Under the pieces are notes generated by a model that saw only the letters and a program-made list of their open reading frames with translations, was not told where the DNA came from and did no database searches. Below are positions 44,862 to 54,648 of a DNA stretch of 64,000 nt, piece after piece; within the stretch, counting starts at the first letter, position 1; each line of letters begins with the position of its first letter. Source of the DNA: Hymenobacter sp. YC55 (GTDB lineage Bacteria; Bacteroidota; Bacteroidia; Cytophagales; Hymenobacteraceae); contig NZ_JARNTX010000006.1 in NCBI RefSeq assembly GCF_029433095.1, positions 124,001 through 188,000 on the forward strand. The letters are read 5' to 3'. The translations under genes were made by a program, and so were the position numbers.

Positions 44862-46280
44862 TTAGGCCAGCAACTGGGGTTTTTCCTGGTATACTTTCCA
44901 CAGGAACTCTCCGAAGATAGTATTGGCCCACGCAAACCAGGAGCGCGTAAACTTGGCCGGGTCATCCTTGTGAAAAGACTCGTGCATGTAGCCGGTTCCG
45001 GCGTGGGTGCTCTTAAGGCTTTGCACGCAGGCGCGGATTTCGGCGTCGTTTGTGCTCGTTAGTCCGCGGGTGACAATGGCAATTGGCCAGATCATGTCTT
45101 GGCCTACGTGCGGGCCGCCAATGCCCTCGGCCGCTTTGCCTTTGAAGAAAAACGGATTGTCCTGCGAAAGCAAAAACTTGCGGGTGTTCTGGTAAACCGG
45201 GTCCGTGATGGGCACCGCGCCTAAGTAGGGCAACGAAACCAAACTCGGCACGTTGGCGTCGTCCATGAGCACCTGGCTGCCGAACCCATCAACTTCATAG
45301 GCGTAGATCTGGCCGTGTTGGGGGTGGTTGACTACAGCGTGCTTACGTAAAGCTGCTTCCACCTCGTTGGCCAGTGCGGTCAGTTCCTGAGCCGTGGCCG
45401 TGTCCTTGGCCAAGCTGGTCATCATCTCGCTGGCTTGCCGCAAGCTCACGACGGCGAAGAAATTGCTGGGCACCAGAAACGAATACAGCGTGGCGTCGTC
45501 GCTGGGGCGGAAGGCCGAACAGATCAGGCCCACCGGCTGCACGGGGTAGCCGTAGCCGCTCATGGGCTGGGTGTCGGTAGCGGTAGCCGTTTGGCGCTGA
45601 AATTTGTAGGGGCCTAGGCTCTCCTTGCGCTGCTGCTCCCGGAAGGTCTGCAACGTCTTTTTAACGGCCTGCTGCCACTGCGCGTCAAATGGTTTCGGGT
45701 CGTTGGTTTTCTTCCAGTAATGATACGCCAGCCGGATGGGGTAGCACAGCGAGTCGATTTCCCACTTCCGCTCGTGCACGCCCGCCTGCATCTTGGTCAT
45801 GTCCGTTTTCCACTCGCCAACCTTGGTGTCATCGCCGTAGAAAGCATTAGCGTATGGGTCTTTGATGACGCAGCGCGTCTGCCGGTTGATAACGCCGGCC
45901 ACCAACTGCCGCAACTCGGTGTCTTTGTCGATGAATTGCAAATAGGGCCATACCTGCGCCGAGCTGTCGCGCAGCCACATAGCGTCGATGTCGCCGGTGA
46001 TGACGTAGGTGTCGGGCCGACCCTGCGGTGAGGTGTACGTTACGGTGGTGTCGAGAGTGCTAGGGAAGCAGTTGGCAAACAGCCAGCCTAGCTCCTTGTC
46101 TTTCACGTTCTTATTGAACTCGGCAATGGCTGCTTCTACCGAGCGGCTGCGAAAGCGTCGTTTGTCGGCGGCGGGCCGCACCACAGGGAAAGTGGGCGCT
46201 GCACCTGCAAAAGAGTATTGCTTGAGAAATACGCTGGCCGTGAGTAGAGAAAAACCTTGAACGAAGTTTCTGCGGTTCAT
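44862..46280 (-). CDS. GH125 exo-alpha-1,6-mannosidase
   Basis: A 472-residue enzyme of family GH125, which releases mannose from non-reducing alpha-1,6 ends. The N-terminus MNRRNFVQGFSLLTASVF looks like a Tat-type signal (RR-N-F). The family core shows VITGDIDAMWLRDSSAQVWP at about 93-112 with the conserved acidic residues, YANAFYGDD, HERKWEIDSLCYPIRLAYHY, SGYGYPVQPVGLICSAFRPS and the terminal TGYMHESFHKDDPAKFTRSW with FAWANTIFGE. With GH76 and GH92 it completes backbone breakdown of alpha-mannan. It follows GH92 by 90 bp. Confidence 0.95.
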   Translation of the reverse strand: MNRRNFVQGFSLLTASVFLKQYSFAGAAPTFPVVRPAADKRRFRSRSVEAAIAEFNKNVKDKELGWLFANCFPSTLDTTVTYTSPQGRPDTYVITGDIDAMWLRDSSAQVWPYLQFIDKDTELRQLVAGVINRQTRCVIKDPYANAFYGDDTKVGEWKTDMTKMQAGVHERKWEIDSLCYPIRLAYHYWKKTNDPKPFDAQWQQAVKKTLQTFREQQRKESLGPYKFQRQTATATDTQPMSGYGYPVQPVGLICSAFRPSDDATLYSFLVPSNFFAVVSLRQASEMMTSLAKDTATAQELTALANEVEAALRKHAVVNHPQHGQIYAYEVDGFGSQVLMDDANVPSLVSLPYLGAVPITDPVYQNTRKFLLSQDNPFFFKGKAAEGIGGPHVGQDMIWPIAIVTRGLTSTNDAEIRACVQSLKSTHAGTGYMHESFHKDDPAKFTRSWFAWANTIFGEFLWKVYQEKPQLLA

Positions 46281-46370
46281 GCGGGGGAGGTGTGGGGGAA
46301 AGGAAGGCTTGAACGACTAGGCCAATGCCCCGGCTTGCGTGCCGAAACAGAAGCCTAGCCGTTGGCACAG

Positions 46371-48662
46371 TTATTTAGAGTTCGATACCGAAAAAGGAGC
46401 CGCGTCGGGCTTGGTGCCACGCGTCTTGTTGGGCGTTGCGGCCATATCGAAATCGAGCGTAGCGCCTTTAAGCAGCTCTTCGTGGGTGAGATAGTTTTTG
46501 TCGTACACTTTGCCGTTCACCGTTAGCTGGTTCACGTAGCGGTTCTCACTGGAGTTGTTGCTGGCATTCAGCACAATATCCTTGCCAGAGGGTAGGTGCA
46601 AGGTGGCCTTAGGGAAAAGGGGCGCACCCAGTACGTACTGGTCGGTGCCGGGGCACACGGGGTAGAAACCAAGAGCCGAGAAAACATACCACGCCGAGGT
46701 CTGGCCGTTGTCTTCGTCGCCGCAGTAGCCATCGGAGGTGGGTAAGTATAGGCGGTTCATTACCTCGCGCACCCAATACTGCGTTTTCCACGGCTGCCCC
46801 GCGTAGTTGTAGAGATAAGGCATGTGCTGGATAGGCTGGTTGCCGTGGGCGTAGTTACCCATGTTGGCAATCTGCATCTCCCGGATTTCGTGAATGGTAC
46901 CGCCGTAGTAGGAATCGTCGAATACAGGCGGCAGCTTGAATACGGTGTCCAGGGTAGCCACAAACTTCTTTTTGCCACCCATCAGGTTCATCAGCCCCTG
47001 GATGTCGTGGAATACCGACCACGTGTAGTGCAGGCTGTTGCCTTCGGTGAAGGCGTCGCCCCACTTGAAAGGGCTAAACGGCTTCTGGAACTTGCCGTCC
47101 TGGTTTTTGCCACGCATCAACCCCGATTCCTTGTCGAACAGGTTGCGGTAGTTTTGGCTGCGCTTGGCGTACAGGTCGATTTCCTTCTTTGGCTTGTTGA
47201 GCGCCTTGGCCAGCTGGTAGATCGTGAAGTCGTCGTAGGCGTACTCAAGAGTGCGCGCCGCGTTTTCATTGATCTTCACATCGTAAGGCACGTAGCCGAG
47301 CTTGTTATAGTACTCCACCCCGGCCCGGCCCACGGCGGTCAGCGGACCAGCGTTGTTGGCGCCGTGGGTTAGAGCTTCGTAGAGCACGTTCATATCCTGG
47401 CCACGGATGCCTTTGAGGTAGGCGTCGGCCACTACCGAAGCCGAGTTGTTGCCCACCATCACGTTGCGCAAGCCCGGGCTACCCCACTCCGGCAGCCAAC
47501 CACTTTCCTTGTAGTCGTTGGCTAGGCCCTGCTGAATTTCAGTGTTAATGTCGGGGTAAACCAGGTTCAGGAAAGGGAACAGCGCCCGGAACGTATCCCA
47601 GAAGCCGGTGTCGGTGTACATGAAGCCGGGCAATACCTCACCGTTGAAAGGGCTGTAGTGCATCACTTTGTTGTTGGCATCCAGCTCATACAACTTGCGC
47701 GGGAACAGCAGGGAGCGGTAAAGGCAAGAGTAGAAGGTGCGCCGCTGATCGTCGGTACCGCCGTTTATTTCAATGCGGCCCAGTGCTTTGTTCCAGGCTA
47801 CGCGGCCTTGCTGACGAACCGCCTCGAAGTCGTTGTTGCCGATTTCGCGCAGGTTGAGCTCGGCTTGCTCTGGGCTGATAAACGAAGAAGTTACCCGGGC
47901 ATTCACTTGCTCGCCCTTGCGCGTTTTGAAGCCGACCACAGCGCCCGCATGGTTGGCAGTGGCTTCCAGCTCGCCCGCAGCCAGAACCTTGTCTTTGTAG
48001 ACGGCTGTGCTGGTAAACGCGTGGTCGAACTCGATAACGAAGAAGTTCTTGAAGTTTTTGGGTACGCCGCCACTATTGCGGGTGGTGTAGCCGATGATTT
48101 TGCGCTGCTCGGGCAGCACTTTCACGTAGGAGCCTTTATCTAGCGCGTCGAGCACCACATAAGCGCTGTCCGTTTGGGGAAAGGTGAAGCGGAAGCGCGC
48201 CGCCCGTTCGGTGGGCGTAATTTCCGTCACGATGTCGTGGTCGGCCAGATACACGCGGTAGTAGTTGGGCTCGGCCACTTCAGCTTTGTGCGAGTACCAA
48301 CTCGCCCGCTCGTTTTCATCGAACACGCGCTTGCCCTTGATGGGCATGATGGCAAACTGGCCATAGTCGTTCATCCAGGGCGAGGGCTGGTGCGTTTGCT
48401 TGAAGCCCTTGATTTTGTCGGCCGCGTAGGTGTAGGCCCACCCGTCGCCCATTTTGCCGGTTTGCGGCATCCAGAAGTTCATCCCCCACGGCAAGGCTAT
48501 TGCCGGGTACGTGTTGCCGTTAGACAAACTTGGTTTGGAGTCAGTGCCAATCAGCGGGTTCACCCACTGCATAGGATCTTGAGCAGTTGTTGCGACTTGC
48601 GCGATGCTAGGACAAGCCTCTAACAGCAGCAATGCCGCGAGAGCAGGAAGAAGTTTAGTCAT
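46371..48662 (-). CDS. GH92 alpha-mannosidase (unit B)
   Basis: A 763-residue GH92 enzyme with a signal peptide (ALLLLEACPSIAQ). The N-terminal sandwich starts MQWVNPLIGTDSKPSLSNGN with TYPAIALPWGMNFWMPQTG, then GFKQTHQPSPWMNDYGQFAI. The barrel has SLLFPRKLYELD, GFWDTFRALFPFLNLVYPDI, NMGNYAHGNQPIQHMPYLYN and YCGDEDNGQTSAWYVFSALG, the last carrying the active-site acidic residues. The N-terminal pattern differs strongly from the other two GH92 proteins here, so a different linkage preference is likely. It precedes GH125. Confidence 0.94.
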   Translation of the reverse strand: MTKLLPALAALLLLEACPSIAQVATTAQDPMQWVNPLIGTDSKPSLSNGNTYPAIALPWGMNFWMPQTGKMGDGWAYTYAADKIKGFKQTHQPSPWMNDYGQFAIMPIKGKRVFDENERASWYSHKAEVAEPNYYRVYLADHDIVTEITPTERAARFRFTFPQTDSAYVVLDALDKGSYVKVLPEQRKIIGYTTRNSGGVPKNFKNFFVIEFDHAFTSTAVYKDKVLAAGELEATANHAGAVVGFKTRKGEQVNARVTSSFISPEQAELNLREIGNNDFEAVRQQGRVAWNKALGRIEINGGTDDQRRTFYSCLYRSLLFPRKLYELDANNKVMHYSPFNGEVLPGFMYTDTGFWDTFRALFPFLNLVYPDINTEIQQGLANDYKESGWLPEWGSPGLRNVMVGNNSASVVADAYLKGIRGQDMNVLYEALTHGANNAGPLTAVGRAGVEYYNKLGYVPYDVKINENAARTLEYAYDDFTIYQLAKALNKPKKEIDLYAKRSQNYRNLFDKESGLMRGKNQDGKFQKPFSPFKWGDAFTEGNSLHYTWSVFHDIQGLMNLMGGKKKFVATLDTVFKLPPVFDDSYYGGTIHEIREMQIANMGNYAHGNQPIQHMPYLYNYAGQPWKTQYWVREVMNRLYLPTSDGYCGDEDNGQTSAWYVFSALGFYPVCPGTDQYVLGAPLFPKATLHLPSGKDIVLNASNNSSENRYVNQLTVNGKVYDKNYLTHEELLKGATLDFDMAATPNKTRGTKPDAAPFSVSNSK

Positions 48663-48827
48663 TCGGTTGCCGAAAATGAAAACGCAAAAATTGCCGCGGG
48701 TAAGTCGAGTAGCGTGCTGTAAGATTACACCTTACAGCACTGAAAAAATTAGTGGAATTAACTGAAAGCTAAATAACCGAAATGGATATTTCGGAAAATG
48801 CCAGTTGAGTCAAGACTGTATTTTCAA

Positions 48828-49553
48828 TTAATGGTACGCAAGTTCGAGAGCTGGATTTTGGGTGTAGCTAAGCCAGAGTTCGTCGAGCGTTTTACCGGTT
48901 TTTTGCTTCCACAAATCAGCTGAATAAGTGCGCGTACGGGCAGCATCGTCCATTTCGTTTACAATGGATTTGCGCACGTTTTTCTCGAGCCAGACCAAGA
49001 AACGGGCTGTAATTCGGTAGCTGTTGGTGTAGCTCTGACCAGCTTTATATTCCGGTAAAGCCCACTGAGCCTTTATGTTATTTACGCCATATACGTACCG
49101 GACGTAATCGGCAATGCCTTCGGTAAGCCAGCCAGGGGAGCCACCGGGATACGCCTGCACAACGTGCATCACCTCGTGCGTTACCACATCAATGTCTTCC
49201 GGGTGCTCTCTCATCCACTTGGGGCTGTACCGGGCCACGCCGTTGCCGGTTGCCGCCACCCCTACATAGTCAGGGTCGATAATGAACGTGACTTTTTTGA
49301 GCGTTTTGCTATTAAACCGTTTTGCTTGCTTGGGATAAACTGTAAAAAAAGCGTCTATCATTTTCTGCTTGGTAACGGCAGAAAATGCGGAATCTTTTGA
49401 AATAAATAGAAGGGTATAACCACCCTTCGTAATAGAGTCTTTGGCATAATAGGCTCGCTCCATTTTTTCGAAAGAAGTAGCCTGGGTTATTTCCGATTTC
49501 AGTATGCCTATTAAAGTTGCAACCAGGAGAAATAGCAAGGTCTTGTTTGCCAT
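48828..49553 (-). CDS. basic-secretory-protein-like (BSP, PF04450) zinc peptidase
   Basis: A 241-residue secreted protein of the plant basic secretory protein family. The metal site is visible in DVVTHEVMHVVQAYPGG (HExxH) and SPGWLTEGIADYVRYVYG, which supplies the third ligand Glu. The end (WKQKTGKTLDELWLSY) is also family-typical. It has an N-terminal signal (LLFLLVATLIGIL). Bacterial members are thought to be peptidases. In a mannan unit it could attack the protein part of mannoproteins, which is inference. It lies after the SusD terminator and 165 bp before GH92. Confidence 0.83.
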   Translation of the reverse strand: MANKTLLFLLVATLIGILKSEITQATSFEKMERAYYAKDSITKGGYTLLFISKDSAFSAVTKQKMIDAFFTVYPKQAKRFNSKTLKKVTFIIDPDYVGVAATGNGVARYSPKWMREHPEDIDVVTHEVMHVVQAYPGGSPGWLTEGIADYVRYVYGVNNIKAQWALPEYKAGQSYTNSYRITARFLVWLEKNVRKSIVNEMDDAARTRTYSADLWKQKTGKTLDELWLSYTQNPALELAYH

Positions 49554-49747
49554 GCGTGTGCGCTTTGCTGCTTAATTAATTTAGAAAATGAAAATCTCTT
49601 ATTCTGGATAATTGAGCTGCAATCTGTCGTGCAGTTTCTGTAGCCGCGTACAGAAGTCCCCTTTACACCTGCTCTTGATTGAAGTTCACGGCATGCAAAT
49701 CTTGAACTAAGCGCTGAGGCAATTTTCAGCAGGTATGAGTTTCAAGC

Positions 49748-49839
49748 AAAAAAAGAGCGTCAGGCCGAGTGGAGCCAGCAAACGGCAGAAATTCCCAGAA
49801 CTCCCGCTTGCACACGCTTCCCACCCGACCATGACGCTC
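49748..49839 (-). terminator. terminator directly after SusD of unit B
   Basis: On the minus strand GAGCGTCA pairs with TGACGCTC at the ends of a 90-nt hairpin with further imperfect pairing (GGTCGGGTGG with CCACTCGGCC), followed by TTTTTTT. It starts 7 bp past the SusD stop, so much transcription of unit B probably ends here. Confidence 0.7.
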
Positions 49840-49845
49840 AGTTGC

Positions 49846-51369
49846 CTACCACCCAGGGTTCTGGGTCAGCTGCTTGTTATTGTTGATTTCCGCCGATGGA
49901 ATACCCCACAGCAGGTATTTCTCTTGGAACGCGGGGCCTACTTCGCCCTTGAAACCTACCACGTCCACGAAGCGGTTGTTGACCACGTCGTAAGTTTTGC
50001 GGGTACGCTGAATGTCGAAGTACGCCTTGTTTTCGTAGGCTAGTTCGTGGTAACGCTCCTTCCACACCGCTTCGCGGAAGGCATCTTTACTTAAACCGCT
50101 GAGTGCAGGTAGCTTAGCTCGGCTGCGGATGGCATTGATCTGGGCATAAGCCTTGGGTGTGGCAGCACTAGCTTCGTTGATGGCTTCGGCGTAAATCAAC
50201 ATTACCTCTGGCATCCGGATCAGCGTCCAGTTCTCATCGCACGAGAAGTTGCGGTTCAAGGCACTTTCCAGGTGAAAGTACTTATAAAGCGCGTGCCGAT
50301 TGAATTGAACATTGTTTGGCTTTGCACTATTAGATGTTCTGTCAAACCCCTGAGCTCCAGAGAAATAAAACTGTTTTTCTTGGGCCCGTAGGTCGCCCGG
50401 CTCGTAGGAATTATAAAATTCCTCCGTCGGAATCAAGGCCCCAAACTCGTCATTGTAAGCCGAAACGCCCGCGAAATAAGGGACTACCAGCGGACTGATG
50501 GCGTTGGTAGCAATGCCGTTAGCGTACTGCGCCTGTAGAATTAATTCGCCCTGGTTTTTGGTGGCGTTGCTGTGAAGCGATAGGTAATCGGTGAACAACG
50601 GATAGTTGCCGGCGTCGATTACTTCAGCGGCCTTATCAGCAGCTTTCTGGTAGTTCTCTCTTTTCTGCATGGGGTAGCCCGCTGTGGTCAGGTACACATC
50701 AGCCAGCAGAGCCTTCACGGCCGACTGCGAGATACGCCCGGTGCGGTCTACTACCGGCAAGCCTGCCGCCTCTGCCGTTTGTAGGTCACTTATAATCAAT
50801 GCGTACACGTCGGCCGCAGAGTTACGGGTCGGGTAAAGATTTGGACCGGGGCCAGAAATGGGTTCCGTTAGCAGAGGCACGTCGCCGTAAAGCCGTACTA
50901 ACAGATTGTATAGGTAGGCCCGGATAAAATATGCCTGACCAAGCAATGCCTGCTTCTGACTATCAGGCATATTAATGGCCGGGATGCGCGTAATGGCCAA
51001 ATTGGCTGCTCCAATGCCGTTGTAGGCACTGTTCCAGACACTAGAGAAGAAGGGGTTGGCCGGGTCGATGCTCTGGTTGATAATCTGGTTGTTGTTGAAG
51101 CTTTGACCTAGCGAGGTGGCGTGCATAGTCATCAGTTCCAGTGTCACCCAGATGGCCTCACCGTAGCCCGTACCGTTTTGCACGATGCGCAGGTTATTAT
51201 AAAGGCCGTCGACGGCCGCTTGGGCTTGACCAACTGAGCTGTAGTAGTCGTCAGGCCGAATGCGGGAGCGGCTGTCTACCTCCAGAAAATCATCGCAACT
51301 GGTCGCAACCAGTAGCAGTCCTGCGCTCAGGGCTGCAGTTCGAGAAAAGCGTTGTATAGTCGAAAACAT
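49846..51369 (-). CDS. SusD/RagB-family glycan-binding lipoprotein (unit B)
   Basis: A 507-residue outer-membrane lipoprotein (lipobox LLVATSC, followed by DDFLEVD). SusD marks: RIRPDDYYSSVGQAQAAVDG, then QKQALLGQAYFIRAYLYNLL with YGDVPLLTEPI, SQSAVKALLADVYLTTAGYP, LIRMPEVMLIYAEAINEASA, and the end VWKERYHELAYENKAYFDIQ, LLWGIPSAEINNN and QLTQNPGW. It is the partner of the SusC 126 bp upstream and would bind mannan oligosaccharides or another glycan of this locus. Confidence 0.95.
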   Translation of the reverse strand: MFSTIQRFSRTAALSAGLLLVATSCDDFLEVDSRSRIRPDDYYSSVGQAQAAVDGLYNNLRIVQNGTGYGEAIWVTLELMTMHATSLGQSFNNNQIINQSIDPANPFFSSVWNSAYNGIGAANLAITRIPAINMPDSQKQALLGQAYFIRAYLYNLLVRLYGDVPLLTEPISGPGPNLYPTRNSAADVYALIISDLQTAEAAGLPVVDRTGRISQSAVKALLADVYLTTAGYPMQKRENYQKAADKAAEVIDAGNYPLFTDYLSLHSNATKNQGELILQAQYANGIATNAISPLVVPYFAGVSAYNDEFGALIPTEEFYNSYEPGDLRAQEKQFYFSGAQGFDRTSNSAKPNNVQFNRHALYKYFHLESALNRNFSCDENWTLIRMPEVMLIYAEAINEASAATPKAYAQINAIRSRAKLPALSGLSKDAFREAVWKERYHELAYENKAYFDIQRTRKTYDVVNNRFVDVVGFKGEVGPAFQEKYLLWGIPSAEINNNKQLTQNPGW

Positions 51370-51495
51370 AGAAAAGACGTTGAAAAACTGTTTGTTGAAT
51401 GGTAGGTGTTGGGGTTCCCTGTTTGTCTGCGTCTTGAAATTGCGCGAGCAATCAAAGCAGGGAAGTCAACCGATCCTCAACAGCTAAAAATCAGT

Positions 51496-54400
51496 TTAAA
51501 ATGACACGTTCAAACCAGCCGTGAACGTGCGGGCTTTGGGATAGTCGAAGAACTGAATACCCTGTGCAAAAGCATCGTTGAACGTCCTCGTTTCGGGATC
51601 GTAGCCGAAGTAGTCGGTGATCAGGAAAAAGTTCTGGGCCGACACATAGGCTCGCAGGCGGGTCAAGCCTAGCTTCTTGTTCACGTTATCGGAAAAGTTG
51701 TACCCCAAGACTGCGTTGCGCCCCCGAAGGAAGGAAGCGTCTTTCACCTTGTAAGAATCGATGCGCGAGTCGTAGGCTAAGTAGGAGGGCCGCACTTGGG
51801 CGATGCTGGTGTTCTGATTCTCGGGCGTCCAGGCGTCGTAAAGAGCTTTGGAGTACGCGTTAGCCTGCCCGGTGCGGTCCAGGCCCGAGTGCTCAGTTAA
51901 GTTCATCACGTCATTGCCGTAGGTGAACTGTAAATCCAGCAGCAGATCGAAGCCCCGGTAGCGGAAGTTGTTGATAAATGAGCCGAAGCCAGTAGGAATA
52001 TTCTTACCTATAATCACCCGGTCTTGGTCGTTGATCCGCCCGTCGTCGTTCTGGTCGCGCCACTTTAGGTTGCCGGGTAGGCTACCGTAGCGCCGGGCCT
52101 CATCGGCCTCATCTGTTCCCCAAGTACCCAGGCGCTCCAAGCCGAACAGTGCACCCACCGTGGAGCCGACCCGCAGCACGTTGGTTTGGTTGAGAAAGTT
52201 TGGGCCAGGGAAAATGTCGTCGTTGGCCGCGCCCAAGGCCAGAATGCGGTTTTGCAGGAAGGAGATGTTGAACGTCGTGTTCCAAGTGAAATCAGTGCCC
52301 TGCACGTTTACTGTGTTCAAAGCCAATTCTAAGCCCCGGTTGCGCACGCTGCCAATGTTGGTTGGGTAGCTGCCATAACCGCTACTACGTGGCACCGGAG
52401 CCTGAAGCAAGAGGTCCTTGGTGGTGCGCTGGTAGAGGTCGCCTTCAAACGTGATGCGATTTTCCAATATGCCTACGTTCAGGCCCAGGTCAAACTGGTC
52501 GGCCGTTTCCCACTTTAACTGTGGATTGCCAAGAGAGCCGAGGGTAATACCGTTAGTGCGGTTGCCACCAAAAACATAGCCGTTAGTGCCTAGGAAAGTC
52601 TGCGACACGTAGTTGCCGAAGTCAGGGCCACTGTTGCCGGTGCGGCCATAGCCAAAGCGCAGCTTTAGGTCTGAAAACAAGCTGTTCTCGCGCAGAAATC
52701 CTTCTTCCGAAATACGCCAAGCTAAGGCTGCAGATGGGAAAATAGCATTCTTCGTGCTTACCCCAAAGCGGGAAGAGCCGTCGCGGCGCGTGGTTAGAGT
52801 CAGCAGGTAGCGGTTCTTGTAGCCGTAGTTTACCCGCCCGAAGACGGAAAAGAACTGATCGGCCTGGTAGTCAGAGCCAGGAGGGCTCGGTACCGAACCT
52901 GTACCGAGGTTGTAAAAGCTGAATGCATTATCAACTAGCAACGTGGTACTACTGCCATTCGATAGGCTTCGGAAGCGACGGGTATCGACGCCCGCCACAA
53001 CGTTCAGAGAATGGTCTTCGCCGAACTGCTTATTATAGGTAGCATAGTTCTGCCATTGCAGGCTGGTAGCATTGTAATCGTTTATGCTGGCATAGCCCTG
53101 TGCCCCGCGCAATTGAATCAGCGTGGTAGCATAAGAAGGGTCGTTCCAGGTCTGAATGGTAGCCCCCAGCACGCTGCGGAAGCTTAAATTCGGCGTAATG
53201 GTAAAATCCAAGTAGCTGTTGCCCGAAAACACCTGTCGGCGGCGTAGTTCCTCGTCCTCTTGAGCAATGGCCACTGGGTTGTCGCCGCTTTCCATATCGG
53301 GGTATTGCTGGCGGCTGGCGTAGGTGCCGTCGGGGTACTTGACAGGCATGATGGGGATCATCTCAATCATCATGCGCGGGATATTGTTGCCTCCCACGAA
53401 GTCGTTGCCGATGCGCTCGTTGATATTACTGTAGTTAATGGTCGCCCCAACTTTCACCCATTTCTTGATTTGGTTGTCAACAACCAAACGGGCATTGTAG
53501 CGCTTCTGGAAGGTATTGAGGATGGTGCCCTGAGCGTTGGTATAGTTCAGAAACAGCCCATAAGTGAGCTGGTCGGCGCCACCCGAAAAGGATAAGTTAT
53601 GGCTTTGGGTGACCCCCGTCTGGGTGGTCGCATCTTGCCAGTCGGTGTCATAGAGAGGGTTTAGGTCCTCGTCGAACAGCGGGCGGGTACTGTTGCTGGG
53701 AGTCAACGCACGCCGTTTGATATTGGGGTCGCGGTTGGTGTAGCGGCCGGCGGCCCACCCGGTTGGATCAAACTTTTGGATATTCTGGTAGGCCAGATCC
53801 TCGGCAGCCAGGAACTCCCGAGAGTTCAACACATCCAGCTTACGAGCAATCTGGCTTACGCTCACGAAGGCGTCGTAGCTTATTTGGGTGCCTTTCTTCC
53901 CCCGCTTCGTGGTGATGAGAATAACGCCATTGGAGCCTTGCGCGCCATAGATAGCGGTGGCCGAAGCATCTTTCAGGACTTCAATACTGGCAATGTCGTT
54001 TGGGTTCAGCGAAGTAATGCCGGCGTCCCAGAATACGCCGTCTACGACGTACAATGGGTTGTTGCCGGCGTTAATAGAGCCATAACCCCGCACTCGTATA
54101 GTAGGGCTGCTGCCTGGCTGCCCCGAATTCAGCGACACATCGACACCCGCAACCCGGCCTTGTAGGCCTTGTGCCACGTTTACCACAGGCCGCTCCACCA
54201 ACTCCTTGCTGCTCACGCTTCCAACAGCTCCAGTCACATCGGAGCGCCGTTGGGTACCGTAACCAACTACCACCACCTCGTCCAAGGCTTTGGTGTCGGT
54301 AACCAGCTTCACTGTCAGTGTTGTGCGACCACCAATTGGTAGTTCCTGAGCTACATAGCCAATGGCCGAAACGACTAAGGTTTCATTGCCAGTAGGCACA

Positions 54401-54648
54401 GTAAGCGAGAATTTGCCTTCCGCATCAGTGCTAGTGCCGAGGCCAGTAGACCCCTTCACCACCACCGTTGTACCCGGTAGGGGGCTGCCTTTGTCGTCGG
54501 TTACCGATCCTTGGATAGTTACCGCAACGCGCCGAAAAGTTGAAATATCACTATTTGCAGAAGCCGGCGTCAGCGGTAGCACAGCCATCGTGCCAAAGGC
54601 AAGTAGCGGAATGCTGCGTAAGTTCCTAACAGATAAAGAGTTTCGCAT
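51496..54648 (-). CDS. SusC/RagA TonB-linked outer-membrane transporter (unit B)
   Basis: A 1050-residue TonB-dependent importer without an STN domain, so it is not wired to FecR. Order: signal peptide (MRNSLSVRNLRSIPLLAFGT...), CarboxypepD_reg-like domain (VTIQGSVTDDKGSPLPGTTV), TonB-box and plug (ALDEVVVVGYGTQRRSDVTG, NDIASIEVLKDASATAIYGA), barrel, and the terminal strand TFTAGLNVSF. The ATG at 54,648 is chosen because it starts the signal peptide; the longest frame adds 63 residues from the promoter region. Regulation is probably by LacI rather than ECF. Confidence 0.95.
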   Translation of the reverse strand: MRNSLSVRNLRSIPLLAFGTMAVLPLTPASANSDISTFRRVAVTIQGSVTDDKGSPLPGTTVVVKGSTGLGTSTDAEGKFSLTVPTGNETLVVSAIGYVAQELPIGGRTTLTVKLVTDTKALDEVVVVGYGTQRRSDVTGAVGSVSSKELVERPVVNVAQGLQGRVAGVDVSLNSGQPGSSPTIRVRGYGSINAGNNPLYVVDGVFWDAGITSLNPNDIASIEVLKDASATAIYGAQGSNGVILITTKRGKKGTQISYDAFVSVSQIARKLDVLNSREFLAAEDLAYQNIQKFDPTGWAAGRYTNRDPNIKRRALTPSNSTRPLFDEDLNPLYDTDWQDATTQTGVTQSHNLSFSGGADQLTYGLFLNYTNAQGTILNTFQKRYNARLVVDNQIKKWVKVGATINYSNINERIGNDFVGGNNIPRMMIEMIPIMPVKYPDGTYASRQQYPDMESGDNPVAIAQEDEELRRRQVFSGNSYLDFTITPNLSFRSVLGATIQTWNDPSYATTLIQLRGAQGYASINDYNATSLQWQNYATYNKQFGEDHSLNVVAGVDTRRFRSLSNGSSTTLLVDNAFSFYNLGTGSVPSPPGSDYQADQFFSVFGRVNYGYKNRYLLTLTTRRDGSSRFGVSTKNAIFPSAALAWRISEEGFLRENSLFSDLKLRFGYGRTGNSGPDFGNYVSQTFLGTNGYVFGGNRTNGITLGSLGNPQLKWETADQFDLGLNVGILENRITFEGDLYQRTTKDLLLQAPVPRSSGYGSYPTNIGSVRNRGLELALNTVNVQGTDFTWNTTFNISFLQNRILALGAANDDIFPGPNFLNQTNVLRVGSTVGALFGLERLGTWGTDEADEARRYGSLPGNLKWRDQNDDGRINDQDRVIIGKNIPTGFGSFINNFRYRGFDLLLDLQFTYGNDVMNLTEHSGLDRTGQANAYSKALYDAWTPENQNTSIAQVRPSYLAYDSRIDSYKVKDASFLRGRNAVLGYNFSDNVNKKLGLTRLRAYVSAQNFFLITDYFGYDPETRTFNDAFAQGIQFFDYPKARTFTAGLNVSF

